A DNA stretch of 64,000 nucleotides. Source: UBA5009 sp038043185 (GTDB lineage: Bacteria > Bdellovibrionota > Bdellovibrionia > Bdellovibrionales > Bdellovibrionaceae). Position 1 is the first letter of the stretch. Each line of letters begins with the position of its first letter. The notes beneath the pieces are model-generated. The model did no database searches. It was not told the origin of the DNA and saw nothing but the letters and a program-made list of their open reading frames with translations. Below, piece after piece: positions 24,317 to 32,707 of the stretch. Made by a program: the position numbers and the translations under genes. The stretch covers positions 1 through 64,000 of the forward strand of contig JBBTCO010000026.1 in the NCBI GenBank assembly GCA_038043185.1, given 5' to 3'.

Positions 24317-25843
24317 ATGGATGACAAAAATGAAAATGGCAGTGTCTCACCTTGGATGGCGCAACTTATGCCAAAGGCAAGGACGTTGGAAGCTAATACG
24401 CAAGCGGAAATCTGCGTTATTGGTGGTGGGATTGCAGGATTAACAACAGCTTACCTTTTACAAAAAACCGGAAAGTCTGTGGTGTTGGTTGAAAATAACG
24501 AACTTGGCAGTGGCCAAACAAGTCGAACGACAGCACATTTTAGCTATGTACTTGATAATCGCTATTTTGAACTTGAAAAAATTCATGGCGCAAAAAACAC
24601 CAAGTTAGCTGCCCGCAGTCATCAAACAGCTATAGAACTAGTTGAAAAAATAACGAAAGATTTAAAAATTAACTGTGATCTTCAACGAGTCAGTGGTTAC
24701 TTATTTGCAAATGAAGACGAAAGAAAAAATATTTTACAGAGTGAGTTAGCTGCTTGCCATCGCTGTGGTCTTTTTGATGTTGAACTCACAGCAATGTCAC
24801 CCTCGATTTCCTTTGACATGGGTCCATGCCTTGAATTCCCAAACCAACTTCAACTTCATCCTTTGAAATATCTTTCCGGTCTAGCAGAGGCTTTTAAAAA
24901 TTTGGGTGGGAAAATTTACACTCACTCGAGAGCCATAAAAACTCAAGGAGGGCCTGCGAGCTTCGTATTAGTTGAAAATGGAAATAAAATTACTTGTGAT
25001 TATATTGTTATCGCAACAAATACTCCATTTAATGATCTTGTAGCTATTCACACTAAACAAGCGCCCTATCGCACTTACGCTTTAAGTTTTAAAATTCCGA
25101 AAGCAAATAACGAAAAAGCTTTGTATTGGGATACTCTTGACCCTTATCACTACATTCGTTTTCAAAACGGTGATGGAAACTACGACATTCTTATTGTTGG
25201 CGGAGAAGATCACAAAACGGGACAAAATAAAAAAATAGATCCACTTAAAAGATACATTGAACTTGAAAATTGGACCAGAGAGAGATTCCCTATCGCCGGC
25301 GATGTTCTTAACCGCTGGTCCGGCCAAGTCATGGAATCGGTTGATGGCCTAGGATTTTTAGGACGAAATCCTATGGACGAAAAAAATGTTTTCGTTATCT
25401 CTGGTGATACTGGCAATGGGATGACTCATGCGAGCTTGGGCGCCATGATTATAAAAGATCAAATTCTTGGAATAAAAAACCCTTGGTCTGAATTGTATTC
25501 TCCAAATCGCCTGGCTTTGAGATCAAAAACAGAATTCCTGAAAGAAAATCTGAATGTTGTCGCCCAGTATGCCAGTTGGATAAAACCTTCTGCTGAATAT
25601 GATTTGGATAAGCTTCAACCGGGTTCAAGTTTAGTTTTTAGAGATGGTTTGAAAATGATCGCTGCTCATAAAGATGCCGAAGGGAGCCTTAGCTTATGCT
25701 CGGCCGTATGTCCTCATTTAGGTGGCGTGGTCAAATGGAATGATGCGGAAAATTCTTGGGACTGTCCTTGTCACGGCTCGCGCTTTAATTACCAAGGAAA
25801 AATGATCGAAGGGCCTGCGCATTCCGATCTAGAGCAAATTTAA
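24317..25843 (+). CDS. FAD-dependent oxidoreductase with C-terminal Rieske domain
   Basis: About 508 residues. A DAO-type FAD domain begins with the dinucleotide motif VIGGGIAGLTTAYLL, followed by GSGQTSRTTAHFSY. The C-terminal 75 or so residues are a Rieske [2Fe-2S] domain with ligands Cys465-x-His467 (CPHLGG) and Cys483-x-x-His486 (CPCHGSRF). This two-domain architecture is widespread and generally annotated as a FAD-dependent oxidoreductase/Rieske protein; the substrate is unknown. The start at 24317 follows AGAGG at 8 nt; a GTG three codons earlier lies inside the RBS. It has no Tat or Sec signal, so cytoplasmic. It stands alone upstream of two stress-protein genes. Confidence 0.85.
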   Translation: MDDKNENGSVSPWMAQLMPKARTLEANTQAEICVIGGGIAGLTTAYLLQKTGKSVVLVENNELGSGQTSRTTAHFSYVLDNRYFELEKIHGAKNTKLAARSHQTAIELVEKITKDLKINCDLQRVSGYLFANEDERKNILQSELAACHRCGLFDVELTAMSPSISFDMGPCLEFPNQLQLHPLKYLSGLAEAFKNLGGKIYTHSRAIKTQGGPASFVLVENGNKITCDYIVIATNTPFNDLVAIHTKQAPYRTYALSFKIPKANNEKALYWDTLDPYHYIRFQNGDGNYDILIVGGEDHKTGQNKKIDPLKRYIELENWTRERFPIAGDVLNRWSGQVMESVDGLGFLGRNPMDEKNVFVISGDTGNGMTHASLGAMIIKDQILGIKNPWSELYSPNRLALRSKTEFLKENLNVVAQYASWIKPSAEYDLDKLQPGSSLVFRDGLKMIAAHKDAEGSLSLCSAVCPHLGGVVKWNDAENSWDCPCHGSRFNYQGKMIEGPAHSDLEQI

Positions 25844-26015
25844 AATTACGACATCAAACGAAAACCATTTCCCTTAGGTGGAAACTTCGTCCCGTCGTGG
25901 GGCAAAAACTCGTCCCCTTGCGTTTCATATTAATATTACACCACAAAGAGATGGTCATGCTCTTGCATTCATCATCAGACGTAAACGTAACAAAGCTAAA
26001 TTGAAAGGATAATTT

Positions 26016-26399
26016 ATGAAAATTTCAAGTGGTATTTTGACAAGCGCAGTTTCGGTATTTTTGGTATTCCCCGCAATGAGCTTTGCTAATGATCGAGGGG
26101 AATCAAAACAGCCCGATACTGGCAGTACGAAACAATTTGATGAATTTAATCGCGGCTTAACTGCTGGTGACCAAGGCAATTCAAGGAGTGATATAGAACT
26201 CACTCAAAAAATTCGTCAAGCTATTGTCAAACGTGAAGCGCTTTCAACCGAAGCAAAAAATGTTACAGTTATTAGTGCTAACGGGATGGTGACACTTAAA
26301 GGACAAGTTAAGTCATCCAGTGAACGTTTGGAAGTTGGTCAAATCGCAAAGGATGTGGCTGGCAATGGACAAGTAACCAATCAAATTGAAGTTCGATAA
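26016..26399 (+). CDS. Periplasmic BON-domain protein
   Basis: 127 residues: signal peptide MKISSGILTSAVSVFLVFPAMSFA, a charged linker, then one BON domain (about residues 60-127, SDIELTQKIRQAIVKREALS to NGQVTNQIEVR), with the conserved Gly of the VISANGMVTLKGQVKS hairpin. BON domains bind membranes, and OsmY-like proteins protect the envelope in osmotic stress. GAAAGGAT precedes the ATG. It is followed at 31 bp by the glycine-rich membrane protein gene, so the two probably form an envelope-stress operon. Confidence 0.85.
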   Translation: MKISSGILTSAVSVFLVFPAMSFANDRGESKQPDTGSTKQFDEFNRGLTAGDQGNSRSDIELTQKIRQAIVKREALSTEAKNVTVISANGMVTLKGQVKSSSERLEVGQIAKDVAGNGQVTNQIEVR

Positions 26400-26429
26400 T
26401 TAACAGAAATAAAAACAGAGGAGAAACAG

Positions 26430-27014
26430 ATGCAATCAAGAAAAGACAATCACAAAGCAGTTTTTGGTATCTATTCTAGTCGGTCCGCGGTTGAACAAGG
26501 CATCGATAGACTAAAAGCTGATGGATTTGCCAGCACGGAAATTTCGGTTCTCATCCCTGCACAAGGCGGATCCGAGCAGTTTGCGCACGAAAAAGGAACT
26601 AAAGCTCCCGAAGGAGTTACAACAGGCGCAAGCACAGGCATGCTTGTTGGTGGAGCATTAGGTTGGTTAGCGGGTATAGGCACAATCGCGATTCCTGGAA
26701 TTGGTCCCTTTATCGCTGCTGGTCCAATCATGGCTTTGCTTGCCGGAGCTGGCGCAGGAGCGGCGATCGGCGGTCTAGCTGGTGGATTAATTGGCATGGG
26801 TATTCCAGAATACGAAGCTAAACGCTACGAAGGTTATATTAAGGACGGTGGAATTCTATTATCTGTTCACACAGGAAATACAGAACTAACCAAAAGAGCC
26901 AAATTAGCCCTTGAGCAAACTAGCGCAAAAGATATTTCATCAACAGATGAAGTATCAGCTCCTTATAAAGCGGCTCCAGCACCTTACTCTGAACCGCCAA
27001 GACCTCTTGTGTAA
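26430..27014 (+). CDS. Glycine-rich stress protein with YflT-like (general stress) domain
   Basis: 194 residues. The N-terminus AVFGIYSSRSAVEQGIDRLKADGFASTEISVLIP is the alpha/beta 'general stress protein 17M/DUF1269-like' fold. The centre (about residues 65-125) is a Gly/Ala/Ile-rich hydrophobic stretch (GWLAGIGTIAIPGIGPFIAAGP and on) that should span or insert into membrane. The end IPEYEAKRYEGYIKDGGILLSVH is the returning ferredoxin-like half. It is probably co-transcribed with the BON-domain gene and closed by the terminator at 27030. GAGGAG lies upstream. Role: envelope or osmotic stress, by family and neighbour. Confidence 0.75.
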   Translation: MQSRKDNHKAVFGIYSSRSAVEQGIDRLKADGFASTEISVLIPAQGGSEQFAHEKGTKAPEGVTTGASTGMLVGGALGWLAGIGTIAIPGIGPFIAAGPIMALLAGAGAGAAIGGLAGGLIGMGIPEYEAKRYEGYIKDGGILLSVHTGNTELTKRAKLALEQTSAKDISSTDEVSAPYKAAPAPYSEPPRPLV

Positions 27015-27029
27015 AAGACAGCTCGATTA

Positions 27030-27070
27030 TTTCTTATGGCCTCTAGCGAGCGCCATAAGAAATGTTTTTT
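27030..27070 (+). terminator. Intrinsic terminator
   Basis: An 11-bp stem, TTTCTTATGGC (27030-27040) with GCCATAAGAAA (27052-27062), is followed by TGTTTTTT. It lies 16 bp after the stop of the stress-protein gene. Confidence 0.85.
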
Positions 27071-27164
27071 CAAATTCAACATCTGACATGTTCATCGCAT
27101 AACCATCACTTCCTTTGATTTTATCACTACCGTTTTAACCAAGATAAGATACAATTTAAGGACT

Positions 27165-29306
27165 ATGGCATCTAAATGGCTTGGTAAAATCAGTCTTGTA
27201 AGTCTTATTATCACTCTCATTATTGTTTACCAAATTTTTGATCTTGGACAGTACTTGTCTTTAGAAAGTCTTAAATCAAATCAAGCCTTGTTGAATTCTT
27301 ATTATCTGGAAAACCCCGCTTATGTCATTGGACTTTATCTTTTGATTTATATAATTTCCACTGCGGTCTCATTGCCTGGAGCTGCCATTTTAACACTTGC
27401 CGGTGGAACCATTTTTGGTTTTTGGATGGGGCTTGTTATTGTTTCTTTTGCCAGTACCATTGGCGCCACTTTAGCTTTTTTATCTTCTCGTTATCTATTT
27501 CGAGATTTAATTCAAAGCAAATTCAATGACAAACTAGTTAGCATCAATCATGGAATTAAAAAAGAAGGCACGCTGTACCTTTTTACTCTGCGTCTTGTTC
27601 CTGTGTTTCCATTTTTTTTAGTCAATCTTGTGATGGGTCTTACTTCCATAAAAACCTTAAGCTACTTTTTTGTAAGTCAATTGGGTATGTTGCCAGGAAC
27701 AGCGATCTTTGTAAACGCGGGAACACAACTGGCACAAATCAATTCACTTAAAGATATTTTTTCTTTGAATCTGCTTATTTCTTTTGCGCTTATTGGAGTG
27801 TTGCCGCTCTTATCAAAAACAATTATTTCCTGGATAAAATCACGAAAACATCTTGGAAAATTTAAAAAACCAAAAAAAATTGATTATAATATGATTGTCA
27901 TTGGCGGCGGTGCCGCGGGACTAGTTTCGTCCTACATTGCCTCGGCGGTTAAAGCCAAAGTGGCTCTTATTGAAAAACATAAAATGGGTGGCGATTGCTT
28001 GAACACCGGTTGTGTCCCCAGCAAGGCACTGATTCGTTCTGCAAAAATTTTGAATTATTTTAAACGCGCAAATGAATTTGGGTTTGAATCTTTGACTGTT
28101 AAATTTGAATTTTCTAAAATCATGGAACGCGTTCAAAAAGTCATTCATGAAATTGCTCCTCATGACTCAGTGGAACGATACACCCAGCTCGGTGTTGACT
28201 GCATCAAAGGCGAAGCTCAAATTCTTTCTCCCTATGAAGTTCAAGTAAATGGTCAGATTTTAACAACCAGAAATATTGTCATTGCCACCGGGGCTGGCCC
28301 GTTCGTCCCGCCCCTTCCCGGTCTTAATGAGGTCTCCTATTTGACGAGCGACAATGTATGGAATCTTAAACTGCTTCCAAAAAAATTGATTATTCTCGGT
28401 GGCGGCGCAATCGGTTGCGAGTTAGCCCAAAGTTTTGCGCGATTTGGCTCACAAGTTTCTATTGTTGAAATGTCTCCCAGAATTATGGCTCGCGAAGACG
28501 AAGACGTTTCCACTTTGATCTCTCAAAAATTTAAAACTGAAGGGATTTCTTTATTTACTAGCCACAAAGCTCTTCGCATAGAAAAAGAAATAAAAGTCTT
28601 GGTCTGTGAACATCAAGGAAAAGAAATTAAACTTCCTTTTGATGAGATCCTAATTGCACTTGGCCGCAGGGCTCATGTAAAAGGATTTGGGCTTGAAGCT
28701 TTGGGTGTGGAAATTTCTTCACATGGAACAATTGTTGCCGACGAATATTTACGCACGACAAATTATCCAAATATCTTTGTTTGCGGCGATGTCACCGGCC
28801 CCTATCAGTTCACCCATGTGGCAAGTCATCAAGCTTGGTTCGCTGCTGTTAATGCCCTCTTTAGTCCATTTAAAAAATTTAAAGTCGATTATCGTGTAAT
28901 TCCTTGGTGCACATTCACAGACCCCGAGGTTGCTCGAGTTGGCTTGAACGAAAAGGAAGCTCAAGAAAAAGGAATTCCCTATCATCTAAGCCGTTATGGG
29001 ATTAACGACTTAGATCGCGCCATTACCGAGGGCGAAGCCTATGGTTTTGTTAAAGTTCTGACGGTACCTGGTTCTGATAAAATCTTGGGTGTTACAATTG
29101 TCGGCGACCACGCTGGGGATATCATTTGCGAGTATGTTGCTGCAATGAAACATGGTTTTGGTTTAAATAAAATTTTGGGAACTATTCATATTTATCCGAC
29201 TTTAGCTGAGGCAAATAAATATGCAGCTGGAGTTTGGAAAAAAGAAAATGCACCAAAAAAAGCCTTAGAATTTTTAGCTTGGTTTCACGAATGGCGACGG
29301 TCTTAA
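27165..29306 (+). CDS. TVP38/DedA-type membrane domain fused to flavoprotein disulfide reductase
   Basis: 713 residues with two modules. Residues 1-235 are a TVP38/TMEM64 (SNARE-associated, VTT) membrane protein: several spans and the motifs LPGAAILTLAGGTIFGFWMG and FLLRLVP-like TLRLVPVFPFFLVNL. From about residue 240 comes a class I pyridine-nucleotide disulfide oxidoreductase. MIVIGGGAAGLVSSYIA binds FAD, Cys278-x4-Cys283 (GGDCLNTGCVPSKA) is the redox pair, LIILGGGAIGCELAQSFARFG binds NAD(P)H, and a dimerisation domain ends GTIHIYPTLAEANKYAAG with the His-Glu-type pattern (HIYPT..E). It resembles mercuric reductase or dihydrolipoamide dehydrogenase but lacks the C-terminal Cys pair for Hg. 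Probably an inner-membrane electron-transfer enzyme; substrate unknown. Confidence 0.88.
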   Translation: MASKWLGKISLVSLIITLIIVYQIFDLGQYLSLESLKSNQALLNSYYLENPAYVIGLYLLIYIISTAVSLPGAAILTLAGGTIFGFWMGLVIVSFASTIGATLAFLSSRYLFRDLIQSKFNDKLVSINHGIKKEGTLYLFTLRLVPVFPFFLVNLVMGLTSIKTLSYFFVSQLGMLPGTAIFVNAGTQLAQINSLKDIFSLNLLISFALIGVLPLLSKTIISWIKSRKHLGKFKKPKKIDYNMIVIGGGAAGLVSSYIASAVKAKVALIEKHKMGGDCLNTGCVPSKALIRSAKILNYFKRANEFGFESLTVKFEFSKIMERVQKVIHEIAPHDSVERYTQLGVDCIKGEAQILSPYEVQVNGQILTTRNIVIATGAGPFVPPLPGLNEVSYLTSDNVWNLKLLPKKLIILGGGAIGCELAQSFARFGSQVSIVEMSPRIMAREDEDVSTLISQKFKTEGISLFTSHKALRIEKEIKVLVCEHQGKEIKLPFDEILIALGRRAHVKGFGLEALGVEISSHGTIVADEYLRTTNYPNIFVCGDVTGPYQFTHVASHQAWFAAVNALFSPFKKFKVDYRVIPWCTFTDPEVARVGLNEKEAQEKGIPYHLSRYGINDLDRAITEGEAYGFVKVLTVPGSDKILGVTIVGDHAGDIICEYVAAMKHGFGLNKILGTIHIYPTLAEANKYAAGVWKKENAPKKALEFLAWFHEWRRS

Positions 29307-29310
29307 TACT

Positions 29311-30099
29311 TTACTCAACTCCAACTTTTCTGACTTGATCCGTTGAAGAATATTTAAACGTACTAAAAAGCAAATCGAAAATAGAAAGCGCTTTTCCAAA
29401 ATTTGTTCGGGACTCTTTAAAATCAAGGCTATGATGCCAACGATGCAGCTCGGCGGTGTTAAAAATATAATTAAGTGCTCCAGCTTTGAAATTAATATTG
29501 GCATGTTCCATCAAGCCCGTTACAGCTGAAAAATACAGAACATATTCAAAAGTCATTGGATTTGTTTTTAAAAATGCAAATGGCAAACAATAGATGAAAA
29601 AGTTTAAAAATAAATCAATCGGATTGAAAGCACCTGAATTCATCCAGTACACTCGTTGAACTGAATGATGTTTGTAATGTACTTTCCAAAGTAAGGCTTG
29701 AGTATGGAAAATACGATGCAACCAATAAAATAAAAACTCAGCGGTTAAAAGACATAAAAGACACTGAATCCAAATTGGAAAGCTTGATAAATTCCACATT
29801 GTCAAAGATGCGGGAGCTGACTGAACCAAGTATTGACAAATACTCACAACGAGTGGAAATAAAATCATTGTGTACATAAAGTCAGATAGAATATCCCCCT
29901 TTGAAATTCTCCAATCTTTCCGGAACGGGATAAGATACTCTAAAGCAGCGACGACCAAAATCGTGACAGTCAAAGCCAAAGAAGAAATAATTTTGAAATC
30001 AAAATTTAAAACTATTTTGAAAGTCGCCAAAAGAGCGAAAGCAAATAATAAAACACCTGGGTAAATTAATCTTTTAAGGCTTTCCATCGTACTCTTCAT
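29311..30099 (-). CDS. Fatty acid hydroxylase/sterol desaturase superfamily enzyme
   Basis: 262 residues of membrane-bound di-iron oxygenase. Four to five membrane segments and the three His boxes are visible: HRIFH (about residue 125), HYKHHS (about 140) and ELHRWHHS (about 220). Such enzymes hydroxylate or desaturate sterols, fatty acids, carotenoids or sphingoid chains. The start overlaps the end of the upstream DUF4105-like gene by 26 bp (or 14 bp if ATG 30087 is used), so the two are translationally coupled. It lies about 2 kb from the lipid locus and could modify its product, but the opposite strand makes this only a suggestion. Confidence 0.88.
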   Translation of the reverse strand: MKSTMESLKRLIYPGVLLFAFALLATFKIVLNFDFKIISSLALTVTILVVAALEYLIPFRKDWRISKGDILSDFMYTMILFPLVVSICQYLVQSAPASLTMWNLSSFPIWIQCLLCLLTAEFLFYWLHRIFHTQALLWKVHYKHHSVQRVYWMNSGAFNPIDLFLNFFIYCLPFAFLKTNPMTFEYVLYFSAVTGLMEHANINFKAGALNYIFNTAELHRWHHSLDFKESRTNFGKALSIFDLLFSTFKYSSTDQVRKVGVE

Positions 30100-30991
30100 T
30101 TAAATTTAAAAGTTGAATATTTTTTTCCAAAAGTCCTCGGCTAGATAAGGCTTGAGGAGCAAAATTAGGAATAAAAGGTACATAGAAATTTTTTAAATTC
30201 AACGCTGCATCTAAAATGCTAAAGAGTTCAGACACACAATTGGGTCTGATCGTATTATAGGCCCGCGTTGTGCTCCAGTAACTTCCTCTATTTAAAGATT
30301 CCATAAGAACTATGTAAACTTGCTCAGGAGTGAGTGCTAAAAGTTTTTGGGAAACAATATGTTTTTGTTCAGAAACCATCCATTTAAATTTATCATGAAG
30401 AGAAATGGCCCTATAAGCGATATTGTAATGGCCCTTCAAACCTTTAAGTGCGGCAAACTTTTCACCATATGGACCAATGTTTTCAACCGAAAAAATCATT
30501 TTCTTCAGCTCAACATGAGTCGCGCTAACAAAAGAATTTTTTACCTGAGGCGCTAACAAAATTTTAGAACCTTCTTTAAATTCAAATAAAAACTGTGTGT
30601 GTGCGATATCGAGCTTTGGAAATTTAATTATTGGAAAATATTCGATCTGCATCTTTAGCTTTTGAACCTGAGCCACTGGAATTTGCGCCACCCAAAACTT
30701 TCCAAGATGACTGAAGTTTGCAACTGTAAGGGTTCCTGCCAGCGGAATAAAATACCGAGCGGCTTCGAAATCACTAAGAATTTCTACGCTTCTTCTTGTC
30801 AGCGGGTTAACGCAAAAATCTTTTAACGGGCCAGCTGTCATTTTAACATCCGGCTCATATGGGTCATTGACATCGATAATACAGCTGTTTGGCAAATAGG
30901 TTGGTAAAGTCAAATTTTCAGATTGAGCTTTATTCAAAGTCAAACAATCTAAAACTAAACAAATTGCTATTGAACTAAGAAAAAGTTTCAT
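30074..30991 (-). CDS. Exported DUF4105-like protein
   Basis: About 305 residues. The start at 30991 is set by GAGGG upstream and gives signal peptide MKLFLSSIAICLVLDCLTL, which could be a cleaved signal or an anchor. The C-terminal part has a Tyr-x-x-x-x-x-x-x-Cys pattern (AYNTIRPNCVSELFSILDAAL), preceded by ALTPEQVYIVLMESL. This is the layout of the DUF4105/Lnb periplasmic domain (YNFxxxNCxxxLxxLL), a Cys-peptidase-like (NlpC/P60) fold. The N-terminal half is beta-rich and unassigned. Co-transcribed with the downstream fatty-acid-hydroxylase gene. A hydrolytic or lipid-binding role in the periplasm is inference. Confidence 0.55.
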   Translation of the reverse strand: MKLFLSSIAICLVLDCLTLNKAQSENLTLPTYLPNSCIIDVNDPYEPDVKMTAGPLKDFCVNPLTRRSVEILSDFEAARYFIPLAGTLTVANFSHLGKFWVAQIPVAQVQKLKMQIEYFPIIKFPKLDIAHTQFLFEFKEGSKILLAPQVKNSFVSATHVELKKMIFSVENIGPYGEKFAALKGLKGHYNIAYRAISLHDKFKWMVSEQKHIVSQKLLALTPEQVYIVLMESLNRGSYWSTTRAYNTIRPNCVSELFSILDAALNLKNFYVPFIPNFAPQALSSRGLLEKNIQLLNLNEEYDGKP

Positions 30992-31040
30992 TAAAGCCCT
31001 CGGTACATTTATATGATCCAAGTCTTTGTAAGCACTTCTA

Positions 31041-31868
31041 ATGCCACACCAGAGGAAATATACCGAAGATGAAGAGTTTCAACTGCTTAAAAAATTTCCA
31101 GTTTACAAGAAAAGTCATTTTGTATATATTGTTAAGTTAATGAGATTTTTAGTCCTTATATCCATGATACTACTTTTCTGGAAGCTTCAATTGGCCGAAG
31201 CTAGCGATTTACCAAAATCCAAAGCAAACTGCCTTCGTCAGCATGTTCAAGACGCAATTACTTTAAATCAACTGCGAAAACCTCTTTATGCTCAACTTAC
31301 AAATGGTCGATCGATTTTTATTTCTGAACAACTAATTGCATTTGAAAAATCCATGATTATTTCCAGTTGGCTCGCTGATTGGTGGGCGACTCGATTTCAG
31401 AAATTAGGAATACCAATACTTTGTGATGATCTCGTGGATATGAAACTAACACCTCCATTTTCAACAGATTTACCTTACGCAAAAGTTCCACTCGAAAAAG
31501 ATTTTGTAGATTTTGATGCAAAAGCGCTGCAAAAAAAGTTAACAAATGCTCTTGATTCCAATTTATCATCTTTGGCAGAATCATCAAAAAAATACCTCGT
31601 GGAACTTCAAAATGAACCGCGCCTAAATTGCATGATAAGACATTTTTTAGAATCGATTTATGTTTTTTCTGTTCACGGAAAAACTTACGTGCAGAAAATT
31701 AATTCTTTACAGAAAAACAATCTACGTCTCTTTTTGAGACGCCTTTTAAAATCACACATCTCCTATCTTAAAACCGCGATTGTATTGGATAAAATGGGTT
31801 TACCCTTGCAGGTTGAAGGCGTCCCAATTCTTTGCCAAGATCTGCCGCCGTATATTCTCAGTTTATGA
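31041..31868 (+). CDS. Unknown exported protein with internal duplication
   Basis: 275 residues. The second half repeats the first. Unit 1 runs from about Cys64 (NCLRQHVQDAI) to GIPILCDDL at 123-131, and unit 2 from Cys197 (NCMIRHFLESI) to GVPILCQDL at 260-268. Each unit begins with N-C, has a helical middle and ends G-[IV]-P-I-L-C-x-D-L, so each could hold its own disulfide. A hydrophobic segment at about residues 34-55 (MRFLVLISMILLFWKLQLAEA) is a signal peptide if translation starts at the internal ATG (31140), or an anchor if it starts at 31041. Neither ATG has a good RBS. No family was recognised. Divergent from the DUF4105-like gene. Confidence 0.55.
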   Translation: MPHQRKYTEDEEFQLLKKFPVYKKSHFVYIVKLMRFLVLISMILLFWKLQLAEASDLPKSKANCLRQHVQDAITLNQLRKPLYAQLTNGRSIFISEQLIAFEKSMIISSWLADWWATRFQKLGIPILCDDLVDMKLTPPFSTDLPYAKVPLEKDFVDFDAKALQKKLTNALDSNLSSLAESSKKYLVELQNEPRLNCMIRHFLESIYVFSVHGKTYVQKINSLQKNNLRLFLRRLLKSHISYLKTAIVLDKMGLPLQVEGVPILCQDLPPYILSL

Positions 31869-31966
31869 CCGCTCCCTTTTAGGGCTGACAGGTGGATAAA
31901 CTTTCGTCACTGAAATAATCTGACTTCGATCTCAGCGCAGGCCCAAGCTTTGCTATATCTTGTCTT

Positions 31967-32707
31967 ATGCGAACATTAATCGTCACTTCTTCGATCACAT
32001 TTGTACCGGAAAACTATGACCAGATGATTTGTTCAATGGCAAGCCATCCCTCTGTTGTCGGATTATTAATACTCGAGAATCGCTCCATTAGTCTTTTAAT
32101 TAAGGCTTTCGCCTTAATTATCACTTTTTCAGCCCCAAGACTTGGATTGACCATGATTAAAAATTATTTTGGCAATTCTTTGCAACGTCGAAAATCTGCC
32201 TATAAAATCGCAAATAAAAAAACTTGGATTTTGCCTGATATTAATTCCACCGAAGCCCTTGAACTTCTTAAAAATGAAAAAATCGATCTTATTGTTAATT
32301 CGCGCACTCGCTCTATATTTAAAAAACAAATCCTTAATCAACCGAGCCTAGGCTGCATCAATATTCATCATGGCCTTTTACCCGACCAAAGGGGACTGAT
32401 GTGCGACTTTTGGGCTCATCTTGAAGGCCAAGATTTTGGCTTTTCTATCCATCAGATGACTTCAAAGATTGATGATGGTCCCATTCTTCATGTTGAAAAA
32501 ATTGCGGGCAATAAAAATAGCTACATGGAAAGCATCTGGTTGGCCTCCCAAAAAGAAGCTCAAGTGACAAAAATTATTTTGGACCAAATCTCTAATGATG
32601 GTTCCTTCAAAGCTATCATCAACAACAGCAGCTCAAGTATTTTGTATCGCAAAAACCCTTCTCTGATTGACGGGTACCGAATGCAACGGAAAGGTGTAAA
32701 ATTATGA
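31967..32707 (+). CDS. Formyltransferase-family protein, first gene of lipid locus
   Basis: 246 residues of the formyl-transferase fold (methionyl-tRNA/GART/ArnA type), which moves a formyl group from 10-formyl-tetrahydrofolate. Catalytic residues are placed at Asn132 and His134 (CINIHHGLLPDQRG) and Asp170 (IDDGPIL), the N-x-H...D triad. The N-terminal half differs from tRNA formyltransferases: residues about 43-65 are hydrophobic (LLIKAFALIITFSAPRLGLTM) and may touch the membrane. The tRNA-binding C-terminal domain is absent. Its stop overlaps the next start by 4 nt (ATGA), so the two are coupled. I infer that it formylates an amino group on a lipid or precursor; this is untested. Confidence 0.7.
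   Translation: MRTLIVTSSITFVPENYDQMICSMASHPSVVGLLILENRSISLLIKAFALIITFSAPRLGLTMIKNYFGNSLQRRKSAYKIANKKTWILPDINSTEALELLKNEKIDLIVNSRTRSIFKKQILNQPSLGCINIHHGLLPDQRGLMCDFWAHLEGQDFGFSIHQMTSKIDDGPILHVEKIAGNKNSYMESIWLASQKEAQVTKIILDQISNDGSFKAIINNSSSSILYRKNPSLIDGYRMQRKGVKL

Noticed and set aside
26471..26797. 108-residue Pro/Ala-rich minus-strand frame
   Set aside because: Mirror of the Gly/Ala-rich membrane protein. The sense frame has an RBS, family pattern and terminator.
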